Part shown: positions 26,891 through 34,049 of the stretch, piece by piece
Layout of the letters: each line of letters starts with the position of its first letter
Numbering within the stretch: position 1 is the stretch's first letter
Assembly (NCBI GenBank): GCA_964409165.1
Contig: CAYPCH010000004.1
Location: 1 to 61,333 of the forward strand
Origin: CAYPCH01 sp964409165
Lineage (GTDB): Bacteria > Bacillota > Clostridia > Acetivibrionales > Acetivibrionaceae
Direction: 5' to 3'
Length of the DNA: 61,333 bases
The notes under the pieces: generated by a model
The model's input: only the letters and a program-made list of their open reading frames with translations
Databases searched by the model: none
What the model was told of the DNA's origin: nothing
Program-made: the position numbers and the translations under genes

Positions 26891-26999
26891 TATATTGAAT
26901 GCGATAAAGATTTTACATCGCATTTTAATTTCCTTGCGAAAACTAATTTTTTCAATGTAGAATAATTTTCGAGATTAATATCGCATTTCTATTTGGGGC
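26891..26999. repeat. Composite of palindromic repeat modules C, D and a third hairpin inside the thi operon
   Basis: Between thiH and thiF. 26891-26923 is family C in reverse orientation (on the minus strand ATGCGATGTAAAATC then TTTATCGCATTCAATATA). About 26935-26976 is family D in reverse. 26985-27008 carries CTATTTG...CAAATAG, a hairpin also found near 34370. The same C and D modules occur together in the same relative order at 34272-34480 and 56826-56920. Confidence 0.7.
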
Positions 27000-27012
27000 T
27001 TCAAATAGCTGT

Positions 27013-28164
27013 TCATACAAAAACAATACTGGAGGTTGTATTTTGGCAATTCCTAATCTGGTCGATTGCCTGCCAGTCTTTGAAAACAGGCTGGTAACCC
27101 TTCCTGTATATTACCTGCTTCATTTCTTCAACACTTCTCCCATCTGAAATATCAAACTGACCTATGCTCTTGTCGTCAAGTGTATGCCCTCCCACTTCAG
27201 TGCTTGAGCCTGCCGACATTTTTGTAACCCCCAGACCTATGAGATTATCCCTGAACTCTGCCCTTTCCCTGGTTGAAATGGTAATTCCTGCCCTTGGAAT
27301 AAAAAGCCTTAATGCAAATAATATCTGTACAAGGCTTCTATCATCAACAACTGCCTTCGGTATGAATTCACCGCTATGTGGTCTCATCCTGGGCAACGAT
27401 ACACTTATTTCCGTATCCGGGTACTTATTTTGAAGATAATCGGCATGAAGACCGGTAAATAAAACTTCTCTTCTCCAATCATCAAGACCTAAAAGCGCTC
27501 CAATATTTACACTTCTCATGGAAGCCATACATGCCCTTTCAGGCGCATCAAGCCTGTAGCGGTAATCCCTCTTAGGACCTTTTGGGTGAAGCTCCCTATA
27601 GGTATTGTGATTATACACTTCCTGATAAATTGTAAATCCGTCAACACCAGCATCAATAAGCTCTGCATATTCATCCGTATTCAAAGGATATATTTCTATC
27701 GATATAGATGTGAAATAATTTCTTAAGATTTTTACACACTCTTTAATATACTCTACCGACGACTCCTTCCTCGACTCTCCGGTCAGTATCAGAATATGCC
27801 GAAGACCAGTTGAAGATATCACCTTTGCTTCCTTTTCCACTTCCTCAAAATTCAGCTTCTTTCTTGAAATTTTGTTTATCGCATTAAAACCGCAGTAAAC
27901 GCACTGATTTACACAATAGTTGGCAAGGTAAAGCGGCGTATATAGGAATATAACCTTCCCAAAATGCTGCAATGTTAACTGCTTGCACCTTTGAGCCATC
28001 AGTTCAAGATAATTGGCAGCCTTATCGGATAAAAGCGATAAAAAATCCAGGTTTGTAAGCCTCTCTTTCCCTATAGCATTTATTATATGCTGTTCAGTAA
28101 GCCTTTCAAAAAAGCTACCCAAATCAAAATCCATGTATTCCAAATATCTTTCATAAAAACTCAT
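27013..28164 (-). CDS. thiH: 2-iminoacetate synthase (tyrosine lyase)
   Basis: Radical-SAM enzyme that cleaves tyrosine to dehydroglycine (2-iminoacetate) and p-cresol, giving the glycine-derived part of the thiazole in anaerobes. 383 residues. The 4Fe-4S motif is C84-VNQ-C88-VY-C91 (CX3CX2C), followed by GFNAINKISRKKL; then ILILTGESRKES, FTIYQEVYNHNTYRELHP and SVSLPRMRPHSGEF, all typical of ThiH. 35 bases after thiG. Confidence 0.95.
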   Translation of the reverse strand: MSFYERYLEYMDFDLGSFFERLTEQHIINAIGKERLTNLDFLSLLSDKAANYLELMAQRCKQLTLQHFGKVIFLYTPLYLANYCVNQCVYCGFNAINKISRKKLNFEEVEKEAKVISSTGLRHILILTGESRKESSVEYIKECVKILRNYFTSISIEIYPLNTDEYAELIDAGVDGFTIYQEVYNHNTYRELHPKGPKRDYRYRLDAPERACMASMRSVNIGALLGLDDWRREVLFTGLHADYLQNKYPDTEISVSLPRMRPHSGEFIPKAVVDDRSLVQILFALRLFIPRAGITISTRERAEFRDNLIGLGVTKMSAGSSTEVGGHTLDDKSIGQFDISDGRSVEEMKQVIYRKGYQPVFKDWQAIDQIRNCQNTTSSIVFV

Positions 28165-28199
28165 ATATCATTTCCCCAATATATTATATATTTGTAGTA

Positions 28200-28967
28200 T
28201 TACGCAAGAAAACCAGTAAGTGGTGATGACGCTTCTGCATTTTCCTTCAAAGCCCCGGTTCCGGAAAGAAATGCTTTTCTTCCTGCAATTACTGCATGAC
28301 CGAAAGCTTCCCCCATAACAATCGGATCGCCAGCAGTAGCCAAAGCAGTATTGACAAGAACGGCTGCAGCTCCCATTTCCATAGCCTCTGCAGCTTCTGA
28401 CGGTTTTCCTATGCCTGCATCAACAATAATCGGCAGGTCAATTTCATTAATGAGTATTCCTATAAGCTCTCTTGTTTTAAGTCCTTTATTTGTACCAATA
28501 GGTGCTCCTAAAGGCATAACCGCAGCGGCTCCTGCATCTCTCAGCCTTTTTGCTGCCATTAAATCGGGACTCATATAGGGCAACACCGTAAACCCCTCCT
28601 TTGCAAGTATCTCTGTTGCTCTTACTGTCTCAAAATTATCCGGCAAAAGGTATTTATTATCCGAGATTACTTCTATTTTAATAAAATTACCACATCCTGA
28701 GGTTCTTGCAAGCCTTGCTATTCGCACAGCTTCATCCGCATTTCTTGCCCCTGATGTATTGGGCATCAAAATACATTCCTTTGGAATATAGTTGAGCATA
28801 TTTTCATCTTCCGAATCAAAATCAATTCTCCTTAGAGCTACAGTAACTACCTGCGCACCACTGCTTTTTACAACCAAAGGTATAAGCCTATTATTTGAAA
28901 ACTTGCCTGTTCCAATAAAAAGCCTGCTTGAAATTTCCCTTCCATCAATAACCAACTTGTCTTCCAT
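28200..28967 (-). CDS. thiG: Thiazole synthase
   Basis: Condenses deoxyxylulose phosphate, 2-iminoacetate and ThiS-thiocarboxylate into thiazole phosphate. 255-residue TIM barrel. Seen: SRLFIGTGKFSNN, the Schiff-base Lys region NFIKIEVISDNKYLLPD, AAAVMPLGAPIGTNKGL, PIIVDAGIGKPSEAAEAMEMG and AAVLVNTALATAGDP. The ATG at 28967 is three bases from the thiS stop, so the two are translationally coupled. Confidence 0.97.
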   Translation of the reverse strand: MEDKLVIDGREISSRLFIGTGKFSNNRLIPLVVKSSGAQVVTVALRRIDFDSEDENMLNYIPKECILMPNTSGARNADEAVRIARLARTSGCGNFIKIEVISDNKYLLPDNFETVRATEILAKEGFTVLPYMSPDLMAAKRLRDAGAAAVMPLGAPIGTNKGLKTRELIGILINEIDLPIIVDAGIGKPSEAAEAMEMGAAAVLVNTALATAGDPIVMGEAFGHAVIAGRKAFLSGTGALKENAEASSPLTGFLA

Positions 28968-28970
28968 AGT

Positions 28971-29174
28971 TTACCCTCCCCCTACAAAGCTCAAAACTTC
29001 AAGGTTATCATTCTCTTTTAAAACTACTTTTCCAAAGTCCTCTTTTTTAAGAACCTCAAAATTATATTCAACTACTATTTTGTCAGGCTCTAGCCCCTTC
29101 ATCTCAAACAATTCAATTAAAGATACCGGATTATCGAGTTCCAACGGTTTACCGTTAAGTTTTATATTCAACAT
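28971..29174 (-). CDS. thiS: Sulfur-carrier protein ThiS
   Basis: 67-residue ubiquitin-like protein whose C-terminal Gly-Gly becomes a thiocarboxylate. Begins MLNIKLNGKPLELDN, ends LEVLSFVGGG. The start is ATG at 29174 with GGAGGTGG upstream. The frame continues through a 10-base tandem repeat to 29207, but those residues (MEVNGGKWRWT) are repeat-derived. First gene of the operon after the TPP riboswitch. Confidence 0.93.
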   Translation of the reverse strand: MLNIKLNGKPLELDNPVSLIELFEMKGLEPDKIVVEYNFEVLKKEDFGKVVLKENDNLEVLSFVGGG

Positions 29175-29180
29175 CGTCCA

Positions 29181-29240
29181 CCTCCATTTACCTCCATTTA
29201 CCTCCATTTACCTCCATTTACCTTCATTTACCTTCATTAG
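29181..29240. repeat. Tandem 10-bp repeat in the thiS leader carrying repeated Shine-Dalgarno motifs
   Basis: Four exact units of CCTCCATTTA (29181-29220) and two diverged CCTTCATTT(A/G) units (29221-29240). On the transcribed strand each exact unit reads TAAATGGAGG, i.e. an ATG overlapping a GGAGG. The unit next to thiS supplies its ribosome site. Confidence 0.9.
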
Positions 29241-29261
29241 TCCAAAAAATTTGTATACATC

Positions 29262-29291
29262 AAAAAACGCCTACCCTGAACAGGGTAAGCG
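29262..29291 (-). terminator. Intrinsic terminator of the TPP riboswitch expression platform
   Basis: On the minus strand CGCTTACCCTG pairs with CAGGGTAGGCG (one mismatch) followed by TTTTTT. It lies just after the aptamer and about 90 bases before thiS, as expected for a ligand-controlled attenuator. Confidence 0.85.
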
Positions 29292-29311
29292 AAAAGTGCA
29301 TATTACTCTTT

Positions 29312-29395
29312 TGAACGCTTCCCTACGACAGTATTAACTGTTTCAGGTTCAAAGGGTTAAGATTATCTCTTTCTCAGCCTTCCGGCACCCCTAGC
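29312..29395 (-). promoter_or_regulatory. TPP (THI element) riboswitch
   Basis: Minus-strand sequence contains all THI-box landmarks in order: GGGGTGCC, CTGAGA, ACCCTTTGAACCTGA, then GTTAATACTGTCGTAGGGA. Binding of thiamin pyrophosphate should favour the terminator at 29262-29291 and shut off thiSGHF-thiE-thiC (known mechanism; inferred here from the arrangement). The promoter is expected between 29400 and 29480. Confidence 0.95.
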
Positions 29396-29480
29396 ATACA
29401 TATTTTATTGTGATAGATGACATTATATATCATTAATATACTGCTGTAAAGTCAAACAATATTATTAAAAACGCCATTTT

Positions 29481-30095
29481 TTACGTATTGTTTACAGAGG
29501 ATTCATCAATAAGCCCGGTATTTATCACTATTTCATTCCATAATTCGTCCTTTCCGTGTTTTGTCTCTGAAGAAAAGGGAATTATTTTTATACCATCATC
29601 CGTTTTCAATACTTTATTTATGTCTTGAACCCTTTCCTTTATCTTTGATCTCGGTATTTTGTCCAGCTTTGAAGCTGCAATTATGTGAGGTAATTGCATG
29701 CTTAAAATCCATTTGTACATCATGATGTCATGTTCACTTGGAGAATGCCTTATATCTACAATCATTACAATCATTTTAAGCTGTTTCCTTGATGTCAGAT
29801 ATGTATCAATTATATCTGACCATGTATCCTTTGTTGATTTTGCTACTTTTGCATAACCATACCCTGGAAGATCAACAAAAGATAATTTGTCGTCAATATT
29901 ATAAAAATTTATTTGCCTGGTCTTTCCAGGTGTAGAAGCCACTCTTGCCAGCTTTTTTCTGTTGAGCAACGTATTTATCAATGAAGACTTTCCCACATTT
30001 GACCTTCCGACAAAAGCTGCCTCTGGCAGTATTTCTATAGGATACTGTTCTTTTCTTACAGCCGTTTGCACATGCTTGGAATTATTTATATTCAA
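29481..30095 (-). CDS. engB: Ribosome biogenesis GTP-binding protein YsxC/EngB
   Basis: Essential GTPase that assists large-subunit assembly. 204 residues with G motifs in order: G1 GRSNVGKSSLIN, G2 TRQINFY, G3 DLPGYG, G4 SKLDK, and PFSSETKHG at the G5 position. The start is TTG at 30095, eight bases after AAGGAG. It stands between the thiamin operon and the SIR2-like gene; in many Firmicutes it follows lon, which is not present here. Confidence 0.95.
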   Translation of the reverse strand: MNINNSKHVQTAVRKEQYPIEILPEAAFVGRSNVGKSSLINTLLNRKKLARVASTPGKTRQINFYNIDDKLSFVDLPGYGYAKVAKSTKDTWSDIIDTYLTSRKQLKMIVMIVDIRHSPSEHDIMMYKWILSMQLPHIIAASKLDKIPRSKIKERVQDINKVLKTDDGIKIIPFSSETKHGKDELWNEIVINTGLIDESSVNNT

Positions 30096-30182
30096 CGCTA
30101 TTTCTCCTTATCAATATTATGCCTCTTATTGCTTTTCCTTTACATAGTATTATAGCATTTAACTGTTTTCAATCCAACAATA

Positions 30183-31229
30183 TTAAATCAGATCTAAATA
30201 CTCGGCTATTCCTCCGTTGCAAATTCTATTTATGCTGTTTCCAAAAAAACTTTCATACTTTTGTCTTGTAGAATTGCTTTTTAAAATTACTGCATCAATA
30301 TCAGGTTTTCTTTCTCTCTTATGGCGAAACTTCATTTCAGATATTTTAAGCAGGTGTTTGAATTCATAATCCGCCTGCGGCATGGAATAGCCTATAAATA
30401 TCCATTTATCCGCATTTGATAAAACATCTTCCGCAACACTCCATATATCAGGATAAGAGTTCTCTCTGAAAGATTTTCTGTAACTACAGCTTGCAATATG
30501 CGAAGATATAAAATCTTCACACATATTGCACTTTTCCTTTCCGATAATTTCGTTAATATTGTTTATACCGTAAAATTCATCAAACATCTCAAAATCCATC
30601 TTGTTGAATCCTGCTTTTTGTACAACATTTATATCATTGAACATATCATTAATAAGTGTTCTACAGTTATTGCAGTAAAGCCAGTTGATTGAACCATGCA
30701 CTTTTATTAGTTTACACTTATCTCCACTTATGAAACCCAGTGGCTTTTTGAACTTTCCGTTGTTGCAGTAATCTATGCATATACCGGGATTTAACATATA
30801 AATATACTTTTCCAGAACCGTATCCCAATTCAATACTACATAACTCAATTCTTCATATTTATTGCTTAAAATACCGATTAATTCTTTTACTTCTTCTGAA
30901 TATTTGTAACTCTGCTCTAAAATCGTAACCACCCTGTATACAATAAACTTTCTTATTACGCCAAGACGGGTGTAAGGATAATGTATGCCCATATGATGCG
31001 CAGTTCTAGTGCAAATATCAATACAAGTAAGCATATCGTCAAGATTTGGATAAGTCTTATCACTACTGTAGCCGAACACTTCATTCATAAATCTTTCAAT
31101 TACACAGGATAATGCTTTTTCAAATTCATTGTTCTTATGGTAATTTGTAATTAAAGCGGGTATCTCCGCCTGCAAAGGCAAACTGGAATTCTTTGAAAAA
31201 CCTGCTCCAACTATAACTACTGTTTTCAT
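30183..31229 (-). CDS. Stand-alone SIR2-like protein with two CxxC pairs
   Basis: 348 residues. Rossmann-type NAD site VIVGAGFSKNSSLP (G8-A9-G10), N134-W135-D136 in VVLNWDTVLEK at the SIR2 Asn/Asp position, H178-G-S in KVHGSINWLYC at the catalytic His position, C186-NN-C189 and C234-NM-C237 as a likely zinc site, and FIGYSMPQADYEF (280-287), the closing SIR2 motif. Bacterial SIR2-like proteins of this shape include NAD-consuming effectors of phage defence as well as deacylase-like enzymes; the sequence does not decide. Good AGGAG ribosome site. No recognisable partner (argonaute, HerA, sensor) is adjacent, so any defence role would be as a single gene. Confidence 0.75.
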   Translation of the reverse strand: MKTVVIVGAGFSKNSSLPLQAEIPALITNYHKNNEFEKALSCVIERFMNEVFGYSSDKTYPNLDDMLTCIDICTRTAHHMGIHYPYTRLGVIRKFIVYRVVTILEQSYKYSEEVKELIGILSNKYEELSYVVLNWDTVLEKYIYMLNPGICIDYCNNGKFKKPLGFISGDKCKLIKVHGSINWLYCNNCRTLINDMFNDINVVQKAGFNKMDFEMFDEFYGINNINEIIGKEKCNMCEDFISSHIASCSYRKSFRENSYPDIWSVAEDVLSNADKWIFIGYSMPQADYEFKHLLKISEMKFRHKRERKPDIDAVILKSNSTRQKYESFFGNSINRICNGGIAEYLDLI

Positions 31230-31258
31230 AATAAACTCCTAAATGATATTTATAATTA

Positions 31259-31300
31259 TATTAATCACCAAAATGATTTTATATTATAGTTTTTCATTTT
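31259..31300. repeat. Degenerate family D half-repeat
   Basis: AATCACCAAAATGATTTTATATT matches the left half of family D; the right arm is replaced by a T-rich tract. It lies upstream of the SIR2-like gene. Confidence 0.45.
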
Positions 31301-31415
31301 TTTCATTTTTTATTAGAAGGTTCACTGATACAGCACCTTTTAGTCTAAATAGCACATTGATTTTATCTATAAAATATGATAAAATTTTGTTATTATCAGT
31401 GGAGGTGATAGTGGC

Positions 31416-31541
31416 ATGCCAGAAAATATATTATATCTAATTGGGGGAATCACAGTATTAGGTATTTCATTTTTTCTTATGATGCGTTCAGTAGACAAAA
31501 ACCTTTCAACGCTTAAGGTAAAATCAAAAAAGAAAAAATAA
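31416..31541 (+). CDS. Very small membrane protein (41 residues)
   Basis: Found by reading the DNA: ATG at 31416 follows GGAGGTGA by seven bases and opens a 41-codon frame ending TAA at 31539-31541. The product has one hydrophobic helix (ILYLIGGITVLGISFFLMM), then RSVDKNLSTLK and a Lys-rich tail. The ideal ribosome site, single helix and positive-inside tail support a real gene. Family unknown. A long palindrome follows at 31609-31657. Confidence 0.6.
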   Translation: MPENILYLIGGITVLGISFFLMMRSVDKNLSTLKVKSKKKK

Positions 31542-31608
31542 TTAATTATACTGCCTCCAAGAATTTGGAACAGGATGCACTCTTAAGTAACTATTTTAAT
31601 AGCAATTT

Positions 31609-31657
31609 ATTTATTCCACAAGCTTAAGATATAATATCTTAAGCTTGTGGAATAAAT
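31609..31657. terminator. Long perfect palindrome, probable bidirectional terminator
   Basis: Arms of 24 bases around a single central A, core CCACAAGCTTAAGATAT. AT-rich flanks on both sides. It lies 68 bases after the 41-residue gene and 38 bases before the J-domain-like gene. Confidence 0.6.
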
Positions 31658-31694
31658 CTGAAATATTCGTTATGTTTTTTGGGGAGGAATGTTT

Positions 31695-31895
31695 ATGGAA
31701 TCAGCACAGAATAATAAAAAGCTGATATCAAAGTTTAACGAAATCCAAGAGGAAATTTTAAAAATCGGATGGAACGGCATTATTAAGAAATATCACCCCG
31801 ATATGAACTGTGACGACCCGGAAGCTGATAAGACATTTAAGATGTACAAAGGCATCTATGAGAATATGAAAAAACGTATTATCGTTGAATGCTAA
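31695..31895 (+). CDS. Small J-domain-like protein
   Basis: 66 residues. The stretch IKKYHPDMNCDDPEADKTFKMYKGIYENMKK has the HPD tripeptide (YHPDMN) and the following helix of DnaJ J-domains, here as a free-standing mini-domain without the Gly/Phe or zinc regions. J-domains stimulate DnaK ATPase; whether this one does is untested. ATG at 31695 is preferred over ATG at 31689 because it is eight bases from GGGGAGG. Confidence 0.65.
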   Translation: MESAQNNKKLISKFNEIQEEILKIGWNGIIKKYHPDMNCDDPEADKTFKMYKGIYENMKKRIIVEC

Positions 31896-31959
31896 GGGTT
31901 CTTTCGGATAGCTAAAGGTTGAAATTAGCAAAAACAGCATTATGCAAGTATTATAGAAT

Positions 31960-32088
31960 AAAAAGCTTTGGGACATCAAGTACCAAAGCTTTTTGCTGGA
32001 TTTCCTTTCAGGAAATGACCCTAATAAAATTGAGTACTCGTTGAGGTTACTCAATTTTGCCTCTTTCATTTAATTCCAAGAGACCTAA
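31960..32088. repeat. Block of dispersed repeats E-A-B
   Basis: Three repeat units in a row. 31960-31996 is a family E hairpin (AAAAGCTTTGGGACAT ... CCAAAGCTTTTTG). 31999-32027 is a family A unit identical to those at 1935 and 34088. A hairpin AATTGAGTA...TACTCAATT (about 32028-32056) leads into a family B unit at 32055-32088. It lies between the convergent J-domain-like and dfx genes and will end both transcripts. Confidence 0.75.
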
Positions 32089-32129
32089 CCAGTCCTAAAT
32101 ACACGCAAAATGCTGTTTTTTTATATAAT

Positions 32130-32510
32130 CTATCCCAGAACAGATTTCCATAAACCATGAAGGTTGCAATAAGCATATACCTCTGCATTTTTCTTGTCAC
32201 AGAAAACTGCTTTAGGTTCATCATTTGGAGAAAGTGCGATTCTCTCAGTTCCAGAATCTGATACAACGGCAATCCATTCAATATAATGCTGTTCAGTCAT
32301 AGGATGTGTTGCAGAACCAACATCTACATAAATTTTACCGTCTTTCCTTACCGCAACTGGAACATGCTTTTCTGTAGAGGCGTCTGTAGTATTAGGTTCA
32401 AGTCTGGTCATAGGCTTTCCACAACACACAAGCTCTCCTCCGCCATTTTTTATAAGCCCTACCATATTACCACAAACCTCACATCTGAAAAAAGCTATCT
32501 CTGCTTTCAT
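32130..32510 (-). CDS. dfx: Desulfoferrodoxin (superoxide reductase)
   Basis: Reduces superoxide to peroxide without releasing oxygen, typical of anaerobes. 126 residues: a desulforedoxin-type rubredoxin-like iron site (C10-EV-C13 ... C29-C30) followed by the superoxide reductase domain with the Fe(His4Cys) ligands, H49 in EKHVPV, H69 in ATHPM, H75 in EQHYIEW, and C115/H118 in YCNLHG. ATG at 32510 follows AAGGAGG. Divergent from the peroxiredoxin gene, with which it forms a superoxide-to-peroxide-to-water pair. Confidence 0.95.
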   Translation of the reverse strand: MKAEIAFFRCEVCGNMVGLIKNGGGELVCCGKPMTRLEPNTTDASTEKHVPVAVRKDGKIYVDVGSATHPMTEQHYIEWIAVVSDSGTERIALSPNDEPKAVFCDKKNAEVYAYCNLHGLWKSVLG

Positions 32511-32673
32511 AAAATTTGTCCTCCTTGGATTTTATATTAATTATTTTTTAAAATTATATTTACTTTCATGTTATTTATACCCTTCAATAATAATTGAAAA
32601 CATAAAAAAAATTATTATTTTATGTTTTTCAGGGTAAGTATAGTACAAATAATTGTGTATTGAGGTGGTTCCT

Positions 32674-33126
32674 ATGTTAAAAGAAAAAGATAACGCAATT
32701 GATTTTAATCTTCCAGATGCGGATGGAAATAACGTTTCTTTATCAAGTTTTAGAGGCAAAAAAGTTGTTTTGTACTTCTACCCGAAGGATGATACTCCAG
32801 GGTGCACTAAACAAGCTTGTAGCTTCAGAGACGCATACGACGATATTATTGAAGCAGGAGCTGTAGTTATAGGTATCAGTCCTGACAGTACCGCATCTCA
32901 CGAAAAATTTAAAAATAAGTTCGGGCTTCCCTTCCACCTTCTGAGCGACACAGATCATAAGGTGGCAGAAGCTTATGGCTCATGGGGTGAAAAGAAAATG
33001 TACGGTAAAACTTCTATGGGTATCATACGTTCAACATTTATTATAGATGAAGACGGTAGTATTCTAAAAGTTTTTCCGAAAGTATCACCTGAAGGCCATG
33101 CTGATAAAGTACTTAAATACTTGTAA
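32674..33126 (+). CDS. bcp: Thioredoxin-dependent thiol peroxidase (Bcp/PrxQ)
   Basis: Reduces peroxides. About 150 residues. Peroxidatic Cys44 and resolving Cys49 are in TPGCTKQACSFRD; also VVLYFYPKDD, GISPDSTASHEKF, LLSDTDHKVAEAYG and RSTFIIDEDG, all PrxQ signatures. ATG at 32674 lies five bases after GAGGTGG; the frame's earlier start at 32653 overlaps this site. Divergent from dfx. Confidence 0.95.
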   Translation: MLKEKDNAIDFNLPDADGNNVSLSSFRGKKVVLYFYPKDDTPGCTKQACSFRDAYDDIIEAGAVVIGISPDSTASHEKFKNKFGLPFHLLSDTDHKVAEAYGSWGEKKMYGKTSMGIIRSTFIIDEDGSILKVFPKVSPEGHADKVLKYL

Positions 33127-33153
33127 TCGCAATATGGCAAGTTTATTTTCAAT

Positions 33154-33192
33154 AGTTAAAACCCGTTTCTGATTACGGGTTTTAACTTTTTT
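33154..33192 (+). terminator. Rho-independent terminator of bcp
   Basis: AGTTAAAACCCGT pairs with ACGGGTTTTAACT around an eight-base loop and is followed by TTTTT. Confidence 0.85.
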
Positions 33193-33308
33193 GTCTTAAG
33201 CTATTGCATATACTTTTTAGTTTCATGATGATAGTCAGTGGTATTCGTTTTAAACAAAAAAGAACCGGAACTTATAGAATCCGATTCCTTTAATATTTTA
33301 TAGGGAAC

Positions 33309-33860
33309 TTACTTCCGTCCTCCCTCAATCACCTGAATTTTTATATCGTGCCGGTCAACCTTTTCAGAAAGGTCATCAAGCTTCTGTTCAATGGTCTCAA
33401 GCTTCATATCATGTTGCTTATAACCGTCGAATAAAGCCTGAGTTTTTGGAACAAGCTCATTTTCCAGCCTTAAAACATCCTTTTTTAAACCTTTAACATC
33501 TTCTCTTACTTCATTGAATTGTTCTGACATGTCATTACGAACTTCATTGATTTGTTCCGACATATCATTCCGAACTTCCTTAAATTGTCCTGACATGTCA
33601 TTCCGAACTTCCTTAAATTGTTCTGACATATCATTACGGACTTCCTTGATTTGTTCCGACATGTCATTACGGACTTCCTTGATTTGTTCCGACATGTCAT
33701 TACGGACTTCCTTGATTTGTTCCGACATATCATTACGAACTTCGTTAATTTGTTCCGACATCTCACTACGGAGTTCATCAAATTGTTGATTCACAGAATC
33801 GAACTTCTGCATCATTTCAGCATACATTTTAGTGAGTAATTCAAAACTTTTGTCATCCAT
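33309..33860 (-). CDS. Hendecad-repeat coiled-coil protein
   Basis: 183 residues, almost wholly helical. The centre is seven near-identical 11-residue units of the form (I/F)(K/N)EVRNDMSEQ, with a weaker unit on each side (FDELRSEMSEQ and FNEVREDVKGL), encoded by a 33-bp tandem DNA repeat (about 33520-33785). An 11-residue period gives a right-handed or nearly straight coiled coil. The C-terminus (KLETIEQKLDDLSEKVDRHDIKIQVIEGG) reverts to heptads. No membrane segment. The overlapping plus-strand frames arise from the repeat. Ribosome site GGAGG lies upstream of ATG 33860. Function unknown; similar low-complexity proteins are frequent in Firmicutes. Copy number could vary by slippage. Confidence 0.75.
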   Translation of the reverse strand: MDDKSFELLTKMYAEMMQKFDSVNQQFDELRSEMSEQINEVRNDMSEQIKEVRNDMSEQIKEVRNDMSEQIKEVRNDMSEQFKEVRNDMSGQFKEVRNDMSEQINEVRNDMSEQFNEVREDVKGLKKDVLRLENELVPKTQALFDGYKQHDMKLETIEQKLDDLSEKVDRHDIKIQVIEGGRK

Positions 33861-34049
33861 AAATCCGTCCTCCTGTGGGTAAAATTATATCATATATAAA
33901 AATTATAGTGAAGGGTATTTTTAAAAATTCACCTTAGTCTAAACGCTCAAATTTGCCCCTAGAACCTATTTTAGCTTTTACATGCAAAAGCATATTTTAT
34001 GCCAGATATAGTCATCAAATTTATACTACTCTGCCGTATAAAACAAAAT

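Noticed and set aside
33514..33789. Plus-strand and second minus-strand open frames over the hendecad gene
   Set aside because: They exist because a 33-bp repeat lacks stops in several frames. Only the minus-strand frame starting at 33860 has a ribosome site and a sensible helical protein.
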